From Pelargonium cotyledonis (taxonomy: Eukaryota; Streptophyta; Magnoliopsida; Geraniales; Geraniaceae), in the NCBI GenBank assembly GCA_036897625.1, contig JAYMTA010001339.1, forward strand, positions 1 through 20,526: a DNA stretch of 20,526 nucleotides, given 5' to 3'. Under the pieces are notes generated by a model. The model had not been told where the DNA came from. It ran no database searches and saw nothing but the letters and a program-made list of their open reading frames with translations. Of the stretch, positions 1 through 9,800 are shown piece by piece (position 1 is the stretch's first letter; each line of letters opens with the position of its first letter). Position numbers and translations under genes: made by a program.

Positions 1-419
1 TAAAATTTAATTTTTTTAAAAAATAAATGCCACGTTAACTACATGTGATTCAAAATAAAATGTTACGTGGTGCCACATCACTTAAATTAATGATTCCGTT
101 AGCTCAAACTAATAGTGGAACTTGTGTGACTAATTTTTATTTATGTGAGGGACTGCTGTGACTTATTTTTTTTATTAAGAACTTGAGGGGTGACTTTTCA
201 ATATGTTAGTAACTCTGGAGGCTTAAACCTTTTTGAAAGGCAGCTAGGAATAGCAAGAGATAGAGAGAGAGTTTGTATGAAATACCCATTTTGCCCTCAA
301 CATCTCCAGTGAAAAAGATAATTTTTTTGCTCTGGCCACACACCACCGTAGCTCCCAGCAATCGCCACCGCACACGGCGGCTCAGTCTATGTACAGTGAC
401 ACTCACAGCCACCATATCT
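1..419 (+). promoter_or_regulatory. Upstream region and probable 5' UTR of the HDA14-type gene
   Basis: No gene is visible before the ATG at 420. Bases 1-200 are AT-rich and contain ACGTGG and CCACATCA stretches of a kind I associate with degraded plant repeats, but I cannot assign a class. A purine-rich GA run lies at 257-271. Two upstream ATGs could affect translation. One at 277 opens an 11-codon ORF ending at 312. One at 389 is out of frame with, and overlaps, the proposed start at 420. The transcription start was not located, so the UTR boundary is inferred. Confidence 0.35.
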
Positions 420-3400
420 ATGGAGCTTCAGTCGTTACCTTGTTCTTCATCTTTCACAGGTACTGAACTCACGAAACAATCACTCTCTCAATAAGTTTTG
501 TTATTACGAAATTGAGCTATATTTTTTGGAATCAACGAGACCCATTTGCGATTATGTGTTAGGCTTCGCGTGGAAGCTCCATAGAAGAATCTACTTGAGG
601 TCTGGAAGAAGAAGAAGAAGCCTATCGGAAGCTTCAATTTTTTGTTCCAGTGGTGTGGAGAGGAACTTGAATTTGCCTTCTAAATCAGAATTAGCTGATG
701 CTCGTGTGATTTACAGTGTAGCTCCTGCAATGGGTCATAACCAGGTTTGTTGGTTGAGCACATTTACTTTTATGTATACTTTCTTGTATACTTGAGGTTT
801 GGTTTGTTGAGCTCAGCTTGGTTCTTGGTTGGTAGTAAAATGTTGAGGTGACAATTCGGGCCTCAACACGTGACACTACACGAAATACGCACGTTTGAGT
901 TCTTGTAATCGGGCTGTGTTCGTGTTGGAGTACCCAACAAGTTTAAAAGTTGTGTCGTTGGACATTGATAAGTGAAAACTAGTGAAGATATGAGATGACT
1001 TTAATCCCTATAGTTACTTCATTGCTTTCGTAAATACTTGATGTTCCAAACTTTAAATCATTGTAGTCTTGATTTTTTTCCTGCTAACAGGAGTCACATC
1101 CAGAATCTCATTTTAGAGTTCCTGCAATTGTGACTGCTCTTGATAATATGGAGCTCACTTCAAAGGTATCACATAAGCTATAATATGACTTTCAATCTAT
1201 TTTTTATTGCCTGATATTGATTATGTCTGACATTTTGCGTTTTTTACAAGTTCTGAGAGCATTGTACAAATCCAAAGTCACTAGTAAATGCAGGAAAGGT
1301 TTTAGGAGCATATATGAGTTCATTGAGATGAATCTTATAATAAAAAGTTTCTTGTTTTACTGAAATGTAAAGTTTATGTATAATCTTAGTATCTTACCTC
1401 TACCATTGTGGAGAGATTGTTTGTGTGAATCTAACATGTGAACTTAATTTTACGAGGTAAAAACCTTACCGTTGCACCAAGAATCATCCTCTAGCTTATG
1501 ACCTTCAAATATACAGCTAAATTATATGGTTTCCCCAATATATACATATTAGCATTTTTTCTAACTATCTCCTGAATAATATTTAAGTACATTGGTGCTG
1601 AAAAGCTCAATCTGTTTTAATCGTGAACAGACCAGTCTACTGACTGCTGATGAAAGGTTAAAATTTCTTACTCTGTTTCTGGATTACATTTTGCAGTTCC
1701 GTGGCTCTGAGATCATTGAACTTCAGAATTTCAAGCCTGCTTCCATAGATGACATTGCTAGTGTCCATACGAGATCTTATGTATCTGGCCTCGAGAAGGT
1801 AGCTATTAGAGTTTCTAGTTTCTATTACTTGTATAGGATTGGTTTTGAACACAAAATTGATACAGTATCTAGAGAGTAGTAAGATAAGCACACTTTTATT
1901 TGCATAGCAAATTTTACATTTAAAGATTGGTAGCAGACAGTAACGTTACTTAACGTTTGCGTCTACAGGTAGCGAATAGCGATAATGTATTGATAATGAA
2001 CAAAAACCTGTGTATATTATAATACTTTCTTTAACGGTATTGCTTATAAGCTGGTAAGATCAAGAGTCCCCCAGGCCAGGCTTATCACCCAGACACTACG
2101 CTTTTTTGGATTTATGACGTTCTATATAATTGGACCTGTCTGTAAAAGTTTTCCCCAGAACTTTGCTTTTCTTTCCCCAGGTCCCTTATTTCTTTTTGTT
2201 TATTGTTTGATTTGAAATTGTCTACAGGCAATGGATAAGGCTTCACAAGAGGGAACTATTTTTGTCGAACGCTCTGGACCTACATATGCAACTGCCACCG
2301 TAAGTGCATACTTTCCATTTCAACTTTTCTTTCTTGCACAGAGAATATAGATGTTTCATGTCCGACCATAAGAAAGAAGTGATTAATGTTTGATGATTGT
2401 TCATGATTGATAATTCAGTAGTATTTTCTATTTCTTACGATGTTATAAATGACGCAGACATTCCAAGAGTCGTTGATTGCAGCTGGAGCAGGAATTTCTG
2501 TAGTTGATGCAGTGGTGATGTCTCGGCTCTGCACATTAATTTCCTTACTAGAGCTTAATTGACATACATGATACATGGTATCGAATCTTTATTGACCTAG
2601 ATGGCCGTCAACCTGATTATTGAAAATATGTTAAAATTCAAGTACAATGCAAGAAGACCTATGCATGAACCACATGCAAATCGATAATAGACTTGGATGG
2701 GAAAGGGCTTGTTAAAGTATAAAATTAATGTTGGGCTTTCTACTAGTAGTTTAAGCTTTTAGTTGAGTTAGTTCTACTCCATGCACTACAAATATTTTCA
2801 TTTTTGCGGGATGGAATTGGGATAATTAACTTCTGAAAATGAGTAATTCCTATGCTGTTTTGTCTGCAAAATTAATAGTTCACTTTGAAACCAAATCACA
2901 AAGTGATTATATTTATATATCTCCTAACATGTGCTCTGACATTTCAGGTTTCAGCATCGCAGCACAGCCAGGATCCGCCTACAGGTTTTGCTTTGATAAG
3001 ACCTCCAGGACATCATGCTATTCCCAAGGGGCCTATGGGGTTTTGTGTTTTCGGGAACATAGCCATAGCAGCTCGCCATGCTCAACGGGTTCATGGGTTA
3101 CAACGTGTGTTTATCATTGATTTCGATGTTCACCATGGAAATGGGACAAACGATGCTTTCTATGAGGATCCTGATATTTTCTTTCTTTCAACTCACCAGG
3201 TAAGACACGGTTTTGTGTTTGAGATTAATGTAGTTTTATCTCCCCTGCAACTCAGTTAGAAAGTTTCATTTCCTGATTGGCGATCTCTTTATCAACTCAA
3301 TATTACTTGTTTTGATCCAGGATGGAAGCTATCCAGGCACCGGTAAATTTGATGAGATTGGTCACGGAGATGGCGAAGGAGCAACACTGAATCTGCCTCT

Positions 3401-4096
3401 ACCAGGCGGCTCGGGTGATACTGCTATGAGAAAGGTTTTTGATGAAGTTATTGTACCATGTGCCCAAAGGTTCAAGCCTGATATAATTCTTGTGTCAGCT
3501 GGGTAAGATCTTTCTCTAATCCAATTTCACATGCACTTGATTGCTCACTTAGCTTTACACTGCATAGTACACTCAAATTTCCATGGGATTCTCATTCTTC
3601 ATGTTTGGATTTTGACATTTGGTCGTGAAAATGGCTTTAGAATGAGAATCTCATTCGCATTCCAACTTTTAAGTTCAAACGTTTCTTCTGGTTTCTGTTA
3701 AGAAAATATTTTGGCTCTACCAAATTTTTGTTTTCCTTAACCTACAAAAAATATCAAGTTTCTCATAGTAATATATGTGACTGAAATTTTTGCAGGTACG
3801 ATGGTCATGTATTGGATCCACTAGCCAATTTACAATTCACAACTGGAACATACTACATGCTCGCATCTTATATCAAACAACTTGCCAAGGATCTATGCAG
3901 AGGTCGCTGCGTGTTTTTCTTGGAAGGAGGATATAACCTTAAATCTCTATCGTATTCAGTAGCAGACTCATTTCGTGCTTTTCTTGGGGAACCAAGCTTG
4001 GCATCTGAGTTTGATGAACCGTCCATTTTGTATGAAGAACCATCAGCTAAGGTTTTGCAAGCAATTCAGAGAGTGAAACACATACATTCTCTGTGA
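420..4096 (+). CDS. HDA14: Histone deacetylase 14-type (class II, organelle-associated) deacetylase
   Basis: Nine exons join in phase: 420-459, 563-744, 1091-1165, 1697-1798, 2228-2299, 2458-2514, 2948-3199, 3321-3502, 3796-4096. They give 420 aa, against about 423 aa for Arabidopsis HDA14. All introns are GT..AG. The first acceptor (562) is the least certain; it was chosen because it alone keeps phase with exon 1. Residues 1 to about 55 are Ser/Arg-rich and transit-peptide-like. The deacetylase domain follows. It has the GHH pair (H198, H199), the metal-binding FDVHHGNG motif (D236, H238), a third metal ligand D323 in GYDGH, and the catalytic tyrosine Y367 in EGGYN, so all key residues are present. 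The family is a Zn-dependent lysine deacetylase. Arabidopsis HDA14 is reported in chloroplasts and acts on plastid proteins such as Rubisco activase; N-acetylserotonin deacetylation has also been reported. The gene looks intact. Its function here is inferred by similarity. Confidence 0.93.
843..1000. repeat. Degraded hAT-like repeat in intron 2 of HDA14
   Basis: The segment begins GAGGTGACAATTCGGG, close to the TAGAGNTGNCA..TTCGGG end seen in other elements of this window (for example 19840). It continues with CACGTGACAC and TGTGTTCGTGTTGG strings typical of a dispersed plant repeat family. No matching right end or target-site duplication was found. The assignment is by eye and weak. Confidence 0.22.
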
Positions 4097-4860
4097 GATC
4101 CTCAAACCTTCTTACCTTTCTGTATATCTTTACACAAAGATAAAACTGTTTAGCGTATTTTCTGTTTAGTACTGAAACTTGACATGCATGATCATATTGT
4201 CACTGCATGATTAAATGTAACTCTTTTTTTCCGGTTTACATATGTAAATATCAATATGGATGTAAAAACTGTTATTAGCAGAAAAGACAACGGGAACTAT
4301 TTACAATCCTTGTCGAGCTTACGAGTTAGGGGTAAGTGCACATGTTCTGTATGTATTGTTGAAATTTGTAATGATTTTAGTGAATGTAGTGGCAATGAGT
4401 TGTGCTAATCTCTTCCGAGGATAGCTTCCAGAGGTTTCTTGTCTTTGAAGAAAAGAAAGTAATGACAAAGAGAAGTCTACTCTCTGCAGATGATGGTTCA
4501 CCTTTTTCAAATTAGTTGAGAAAATGTTGCATCAAGCAGCTTTCACGTCTATCATGAGATTGTGGCATGAGCATAGGGTTGTTATCAACCAACTTGGTGG
4601 AACATTATAGTTCCTCCTACATTATTTAAAAACTGAATAATCAGACATGCTCGATTGAGACTCAGTCGGTGAATTGTTCATGTTTTTGAGTAACCGAACT
4701 CATTAGAAATAAGATATGTCCGACTTGTTTGCCCTTCCGTTCAACTCAAAAAGAGTTGACAATTTGAATTTCAAGCGAGTTCTGATTCAGATTGTTGTAT
4801 CCGAATACGATAAAGATTTTTGGTGATGTAGTGATGGGAAAGTGTTGATTGGGTAACTTT
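4097..4860. other. Intergenic region downstream of HDA14, including its 3' UTR
   Basis: This AT-rich stretch has no recognisable gene. The HDA14 3' UTR should occupy its first few hundred bases, but no canonical AATAAA was clear. An open frame on the minus strand (4319-4510) has no family features and looks like chance. Confidence 0.4.
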
Positions 4861-4881
4861 GTTTCTCTCTCTCTGTTAGGT

Positions 4882-5034
4882 ATGCAAAAAGATAAGGACA
4901 AGACAAGCATATGTGTATTGTGGAGAGTTATTGTACTTGATGATGCCAAGAAACTAGTGATTGAAGAACAGACTGGGGATAGAGACACTACTGCATTTAA
5001 GGTTATGATAATGATGCTTGATCCAACCTTTTAG
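4882..5034 (+). CDS. Unidentified exon-like ORF (50 aa)
   Basis: From the ATG at 4882 this reads 50 codons to a TAG at 5032-5034. The protein starts MQKDKDKTSICVLW and later has LDDAKKLVIEEQTGDRD, with a charged, amphipathic composition more protein-like than the surrounding low-complexity translations. Directly upstream (about 4857-4879) is a pyrimidine-rich run ending TTAG, which resembles a splice acceptor. An AAG|GTTATG at about 5002 could be a donor. I do not recognise the family. It may be a leftover exon, a captured gene fragment, or chance; no partner exon was found nearby. Confidence 0.25.
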   Translation: MQKDKDKTSICVLWRVIVLDDAKKLVIEEQTGDRDTTAFKVMIMMLDPTF

Positions 5035-5227
5035 AGCCATATAATCAAGCTTAGTGGATCATATTTCAGTCATGAGTCACATTAGTGAATAGTTTATAAC
5101 TTTTTAAGATTCGTTACATATTGATTTTGGTTCAAGTAGATGGAGCTGACACGAAAAAAGTAGAGTTATCTACACAAAAAATGACAAGTATTATGTTTTT
5201 ATCTGCGGTAGATCTTTTGTATTTGAC

Positions 5228-5300
5228 GTAAGGATAAGATTGTTGTCATTAGATCTCACGGTCACATGTTTAAGTGATAAAAACGACAGTCTTATACTCG
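5228..5300 (+). repeat. Fragment of an Au-like tRNA-derived SINE
   Basis: The string GATTGTTGTCATTAGATC followed by GGTCACATGTTTAAGTG resembles the A-box to B-box interval of plant Au SINEs, in which the B box sits in GGTCACGGGTTCGAGTC. ACGACAGTCTTA after it fits the next conserved block of Au. Only the 5' (pol III promoter) part is present. It ends about 30 bp upstream of the TATA box of the NAC gene. The assignment is by memory of the consensus and needs an alignment. Confidence 0.4.
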
Positions 5301-5330
5301 AGTAACTTAACAACTAAAATTTAATATGCT

Positions 5331-5341
5331 TCTATATATAT
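5331..5341 (+). promoter_or_regulatory. Probable TATA box of the NAC gene
   Basis: TCTATATATAT lies 75-85 bp upstream of the ATG at 5416. This would place transcription start near 5365-5370 and give a 5' UTR of about 50 bases. It is the best TATA match in the upstream region. Its role is inferred from position and sequence. Confidence 0.55.
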
Positions 5342-5415
5342 GTGAGAAGTCAATAAGCACCACAACTAACTTGGTCCATACAATAAGACCTACTCTATAA
5401 CCTTACTTCCATAGT

Positions 5416-6377
5416 ATGGGAGAAGAAAACTTCACTCTCCCACCAGGGTTCGAGTTCCGGCCAACCGACGAAGAGCTGTTGCTTCACTTTCTCCATCACA
5501 AGTCCTCGGATTCGCTATGCTATCCCGACATCATTCCTGATCTTGATTTCCATCTGCATAATCCTTGGGAGCTCGATGGTTTGTGATCTTTCAAACTAGT
5601 TTTTACGTCTTTTCGAGTATGTGAAGTCTGATGAGTTGCCTTGACGGATCATTGAATGCATTGTTGGTGCAAGTCCGAGAGTATCGTTCTTGTGTGTTTG
5701 ATATGTTCTTGTTTTGATTAGTTCTTGTTGTGAATCATTCTCCGACTCTCAACTTCATTTCATCTGTTTTTCTCTCTCGAACGTGCATATATTTAAGATT
5801 TGACAATTTGTGTTAACGTGTCGTGCTGAAAGCCGAGCATATTGTTGGGTTGTTAACAGGTAAGGCACTGTCAAGTGGGAACCAATGGTACTTCTTTAGC
5901 AGGATGACAGAAAACAAAGTCGTGAAGAACGGGTTCTGGAAGCAACTAGACGTTGAAGAACCCGTCTTCCCGATCTCCGGTAAGGAACTAGGAATCAAGA
6001 AGTATTTTGTGTTCTATATCAGTGAAGATCTGGTTGCTGCAAAAACCAATTGGGTCATGATAGAGTACAACCTTTGCAGTATAAGAAGGAACATAAAACT
6101 AGTAAGTGACTCACAAACAAGTTTGTACCTATATATGAATGGGTAATTCTTAAAGTTTTCATGGTTTTGTTTGCCTTCTTCACTTGTTTGTTTTGTTCTA
6201 TGTCTATAGGACTATACTAAATGGGTTCTATGTCAAGTTTACGAAACGAAGGGCGATTTTCAACTAAGCTTCTGCAACGAGGATGATGACGATGATGATA
6301 GTGGAAGCGATCTTTCATGTTTGGATGAAATGTTCTTGTTATTGGATGATGATCTTGATGAAATACGTTCAAATTAG
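5416..6377 (+). CDS. NAC104: NAC-domain transcription factor, XND1/NAC104 type
   Basis: Three exons (5416-5578, 5860-6101, 6210-6377) give 190 aa; Arabidopsis XND1 is 187 aa. NAC subdomains appear in order: A (LPPGFEFRPTDEELLLHFL, residues 8-26), B (PDIIPDLDFHLHNPWEL, 37-53), C (QWYFFSR to NGFW, 63-81), D (GIKKYFVFY to NWVMIEYNL, 99-126) and E (DYTKWVLCQVYE, 136-147). Intron positions fit the usual NAC pattern. The short tail has an acidic run (about 159-165) and then LSCLDEMFLLLDDDLDEI (170-187), the hallmark of XND1 orthologues. In Arabidopsis, XND1 is a nuclear negative regulator of xylem vessel differentiation and its tail is reported to contact the retinoblastoma-related protein. A TATA box and a SINE fragment lie upstream. 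The convergent SAL1 gene ends 428 bp downstream. The family call is very secure; orthology is likely. Confidence 0.93.
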
Positions 6378-6805
6378 GTTAAATATGTTCTTGTATATTA
6401 CTGAAAATATTCTGAGGTCAGGAGATTGCAGAGAGGTTGTTCTCTCTGCAAGTTTCTGGAAATTAACACAAAAATACCTCAAATTGAAGATTATGTTTTG
6501 GATTTTAAGAAAAATGCCATTCACATGTCCATAATTATCATCAACCGATTTCAAAGTTGCATAAAGATTTAACCTAAAATTCTACAAGGATATTCTTGAC
6601 AACAGAACAGATTTGGAACGAATTTTGTAACTTGTATCCTCAAAACTATCCATTCGATAATTTAATATATTCGATAAATGTATAATGAAAACAATGCCAA
6701 ACTCTTCTGCAATAACAAGAATCCAAACACACAAGTTCAAGTCATAGTTAGGGTTTCTATGAAAGAACATTTATTTGATAATTTGCACTAGTCATCCAAG
6801 AAGAA
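6378..6805. other. Convergent 3' intergenic region between NAC104 and SAL1
   Basis: The stop codons of the two genes face each other across 428 bp. The stretch is AT-rich and should contain both 3' UTRs and poly(A) sites. Open frames in it lack protein-like features. I see no RNA gene or repeat here. Confidence 0.5.
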
Positions 6806-9800
6806 TCATAACGACGAAGCTTGCTCATCGAGGGATTCTCTAACGGCTTTCAAGAGTAAAGGCATTAATTTCTGATTAGTAACAATAATACCTGTATCAA
6901 GATCGAGATATTTTCCTTTCGAGAAATCCAAAGGGTTCCCCGCAGCATCTGAGGCCATGCCTCCAGCTTCTGCGCAAGTCAATACAACAAATCGAGATGT
7001 CACAATGAGAAGTGAAAAATGAATGTGCAATCTTGTTTTCTAAGAGTTGATTCACTAGTGACATTAGACCTACATTAGAGGGTGAGCTTCAACGCAACAG
7101 TAACGTTGTTGTCTTGTGACCTTAAGGTCGCGTGTTCAGAGAGAACGATTCTCTACAAATGAAAGAGTAAAATTGCATTCACAAATGACCTCTTCTCCAT
7201 GCCCCACAATTACCCATATAAGTTATGGGTCAAAGATGAGTCCATTCGAACCCATTAATATACTAAGATCGGGTCAGTTTTGACCCACTATTAAAACAGG
7301 TTGAGCGTGTCATGTAATTCAACCCATTTAATAATTGTGCTGTGTTTCGGTTGATCCATTTAAGAGAACTCTACACTTTCAACGCGACATGGATACGAAC
7401 ATGAACCGCCATCCCTACAAATGACCTTTTCCAAGACCCCCACAAAAGTGTAATAATCCTATATTACAAATTCTCGAGTTCAGAATAAAGAACGATAGAT
7501 AGATGAGATTATCTTACCGGTAACCACAATGCACCCGGCAGCGTGATCCCATATTTTCTCGCGGTATCCTTTATGAGGAAAGCGAAGGTATATAGCTCCA
7601 TCACCTTTGGAGAGAGCCCCATACTTCGCCTGGCTATCGATTCTAACTGGTGGAGCTTTGACACCAAGTTTCTGTTCAGAAATTTAGTGTTTTAGTCGAA
7701 ACATTCAAGAAACAACAATACCTGAAATCATATTACAGTATGTGAAAAACTGAAAAGCTTAGTAAGCAGAATTGTCCTTACTTTTGCTATAGTGCTAGAC
7801 AAGCCACGCGTTGTGTGTGCTGCTTCAAATGATTCAAAGAACGATGCCTCTTCAGGATTTTCTATAGCACTGACATGTACCTGGAGAGTGTTGTTACGCG
7901 TCAAATACATGTTTTGATACGTATCTGTGAAAAATCTGAACATATGCACACACCTTGATAGGTGAAGAAGAACCATTCAGAGGCTGCATGTAAGTTCCTT
8001 CGCCAAGTTCGGCAAAGAAAAGACAACCAATTTCACTGTTTGAGCTTTGCTCGTTTTTGCTGCTAATTGACGCTAGAGGAAGATTTGGACAAGCCAGGAC
8101 ACCCAGTACTACTTTCCCTTCATCGAGCAAAGCTAGGGCTATAGCGTACTGATCTCCCCTTAGAAATCTGTGGAACAGAAGCTTTAGCTAATGAATCACA
8201 GTGAGTTCATTGTAAGCAGGTAAAACCGTAAAACCAATAAATATCATGACTTCACTATTATTTAACAATGATCTTGATTAGCATAGCTAGACCAAACAAC
8301 ATGAAAAAAAAAAAAAAAAAAACTTAAAACAACAAGACTTAGAAACCTTCGTGACTCGTGAGTATTTACAAGTATGCCACTGCCTGTTGAAGTTCTTATT
8401 GTTTACAAAAATGTCACCGCCTCTTTGTTATGTTTTGTGGCCGAATGACTAAGATTTGCTCTCTCTCCTCATGTTTTCTATGCCATGCGATATTAGTTTT
8501 TCAGCTCACCCTTTAGTGCCGTCTATAGGATCCAAAACCCAATGACGGCCATGAGGACCGCCTTCAGATTTTCCACTGTCAATGGCCCGAACAACTTCTT
8601 CTGTCGATAAAGAAGAAACATTATACGATCCATCACTCACAATTGTGTCATTCACGAGTTTTGTTATGCGTTGTAGTGTTTCCTGGGCACCATCCTTGCG
8701 AAGATCTCCAGAATCCTACGGAGATCCAATAATCAAATAATCAAATTTTGGGATTCAAATGTCTCTTGTTAGAGCTACAGAAGCTAATGAACTTACCTCC
8801 TCGGCCACTAAGGAGAATGGTTCAGAAGTAAGTTCTCTCTCCAGAACAAAACTAACTAGAGCTTGTGAGCCTTCAAATAAAAAATGAGCAATGCTATAAG
8901 AAAATAGCTAATTGCATTTCCTTTTGTATCGGTTCAAATAAATGAACAATGTGTGACAAAGTACTGAGTATGTGCACGACATGAATATATGTATAATGGA
9001 ATCTATTTGACGTGTAAAACTGTAAATGGGAAACGAAACTGAAACTGAATATCTTATATCTATCTATACAGAAAGTTGCAATCCCCGCACGAAAGGTGCA
9101 CCCTATATTGCACCAATACCGACACGCAAATGATCCACAGAGCGGTTCAGACATGCAATTTGCCATTACAGAAAAGCATACGACACGATACATTAGGACA
9201 CATTAAATTTTAATTAGTTTTTTTTTCACATATAATACATATCCATGGCTACAAATATAGATGACTATGAAACAAAACACGATGGAATCATCAGAACACA
9301 CCTACATAGTATCATTTCTGCTATAAAATGTAAGCCAATGCAAAAGGGGGGAAAAACAAAATATGTTGTACATTATTGAAATGCATGCATAAAAGGGATT
9401 GATGATTCAAACCATAGTCAGCCACTGTGACGGGACTTTTATCCGACTTTGATTGGACGTCCGACTGAACCAATGCCTTCTGCACCTTCTGGAGAAAGAA
9501 GACAACAATACAAAAAATCAGCTTACGGGAACAAAATGTAACTTCTGAACAAAAGAAGTATATAAGAAGTTTTCCACTTAGTACTATTTAGCCAATCTAT
9601 AAAAAGGATAATCACTGTCACAGTAATCATAAAAGGGATAATATATTGTTTATGGTGCTCCACGTTTAATAACCGATAAGACAGAATAACAAACGAACAT
9701 ATCTTTTCTTATTATGACCAACTACTTGATAGTACATATTATAACAAATAAGAGTGACAAGTGTACTTAACAAGTCAAAGTACGTACTTCTTTGATTTAT

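Noticed and set aside
1-240. Possible end of a larger transposable element at the left edge
   Set aside because: AT-rich DNA with CCACGT and CCACATCA strings is suggestive, but no terminal repeat, target duplication or coding part is inside the window, so no class can be assigned.
8894-9193. 99-residue minus-strand frame between SAL1 exons 2 and 3
   Set aside because: It lies wholly in intron 2, is Cys/His/Ile-rich without a family pattern, and is not needed to join the flanking exons in phase.
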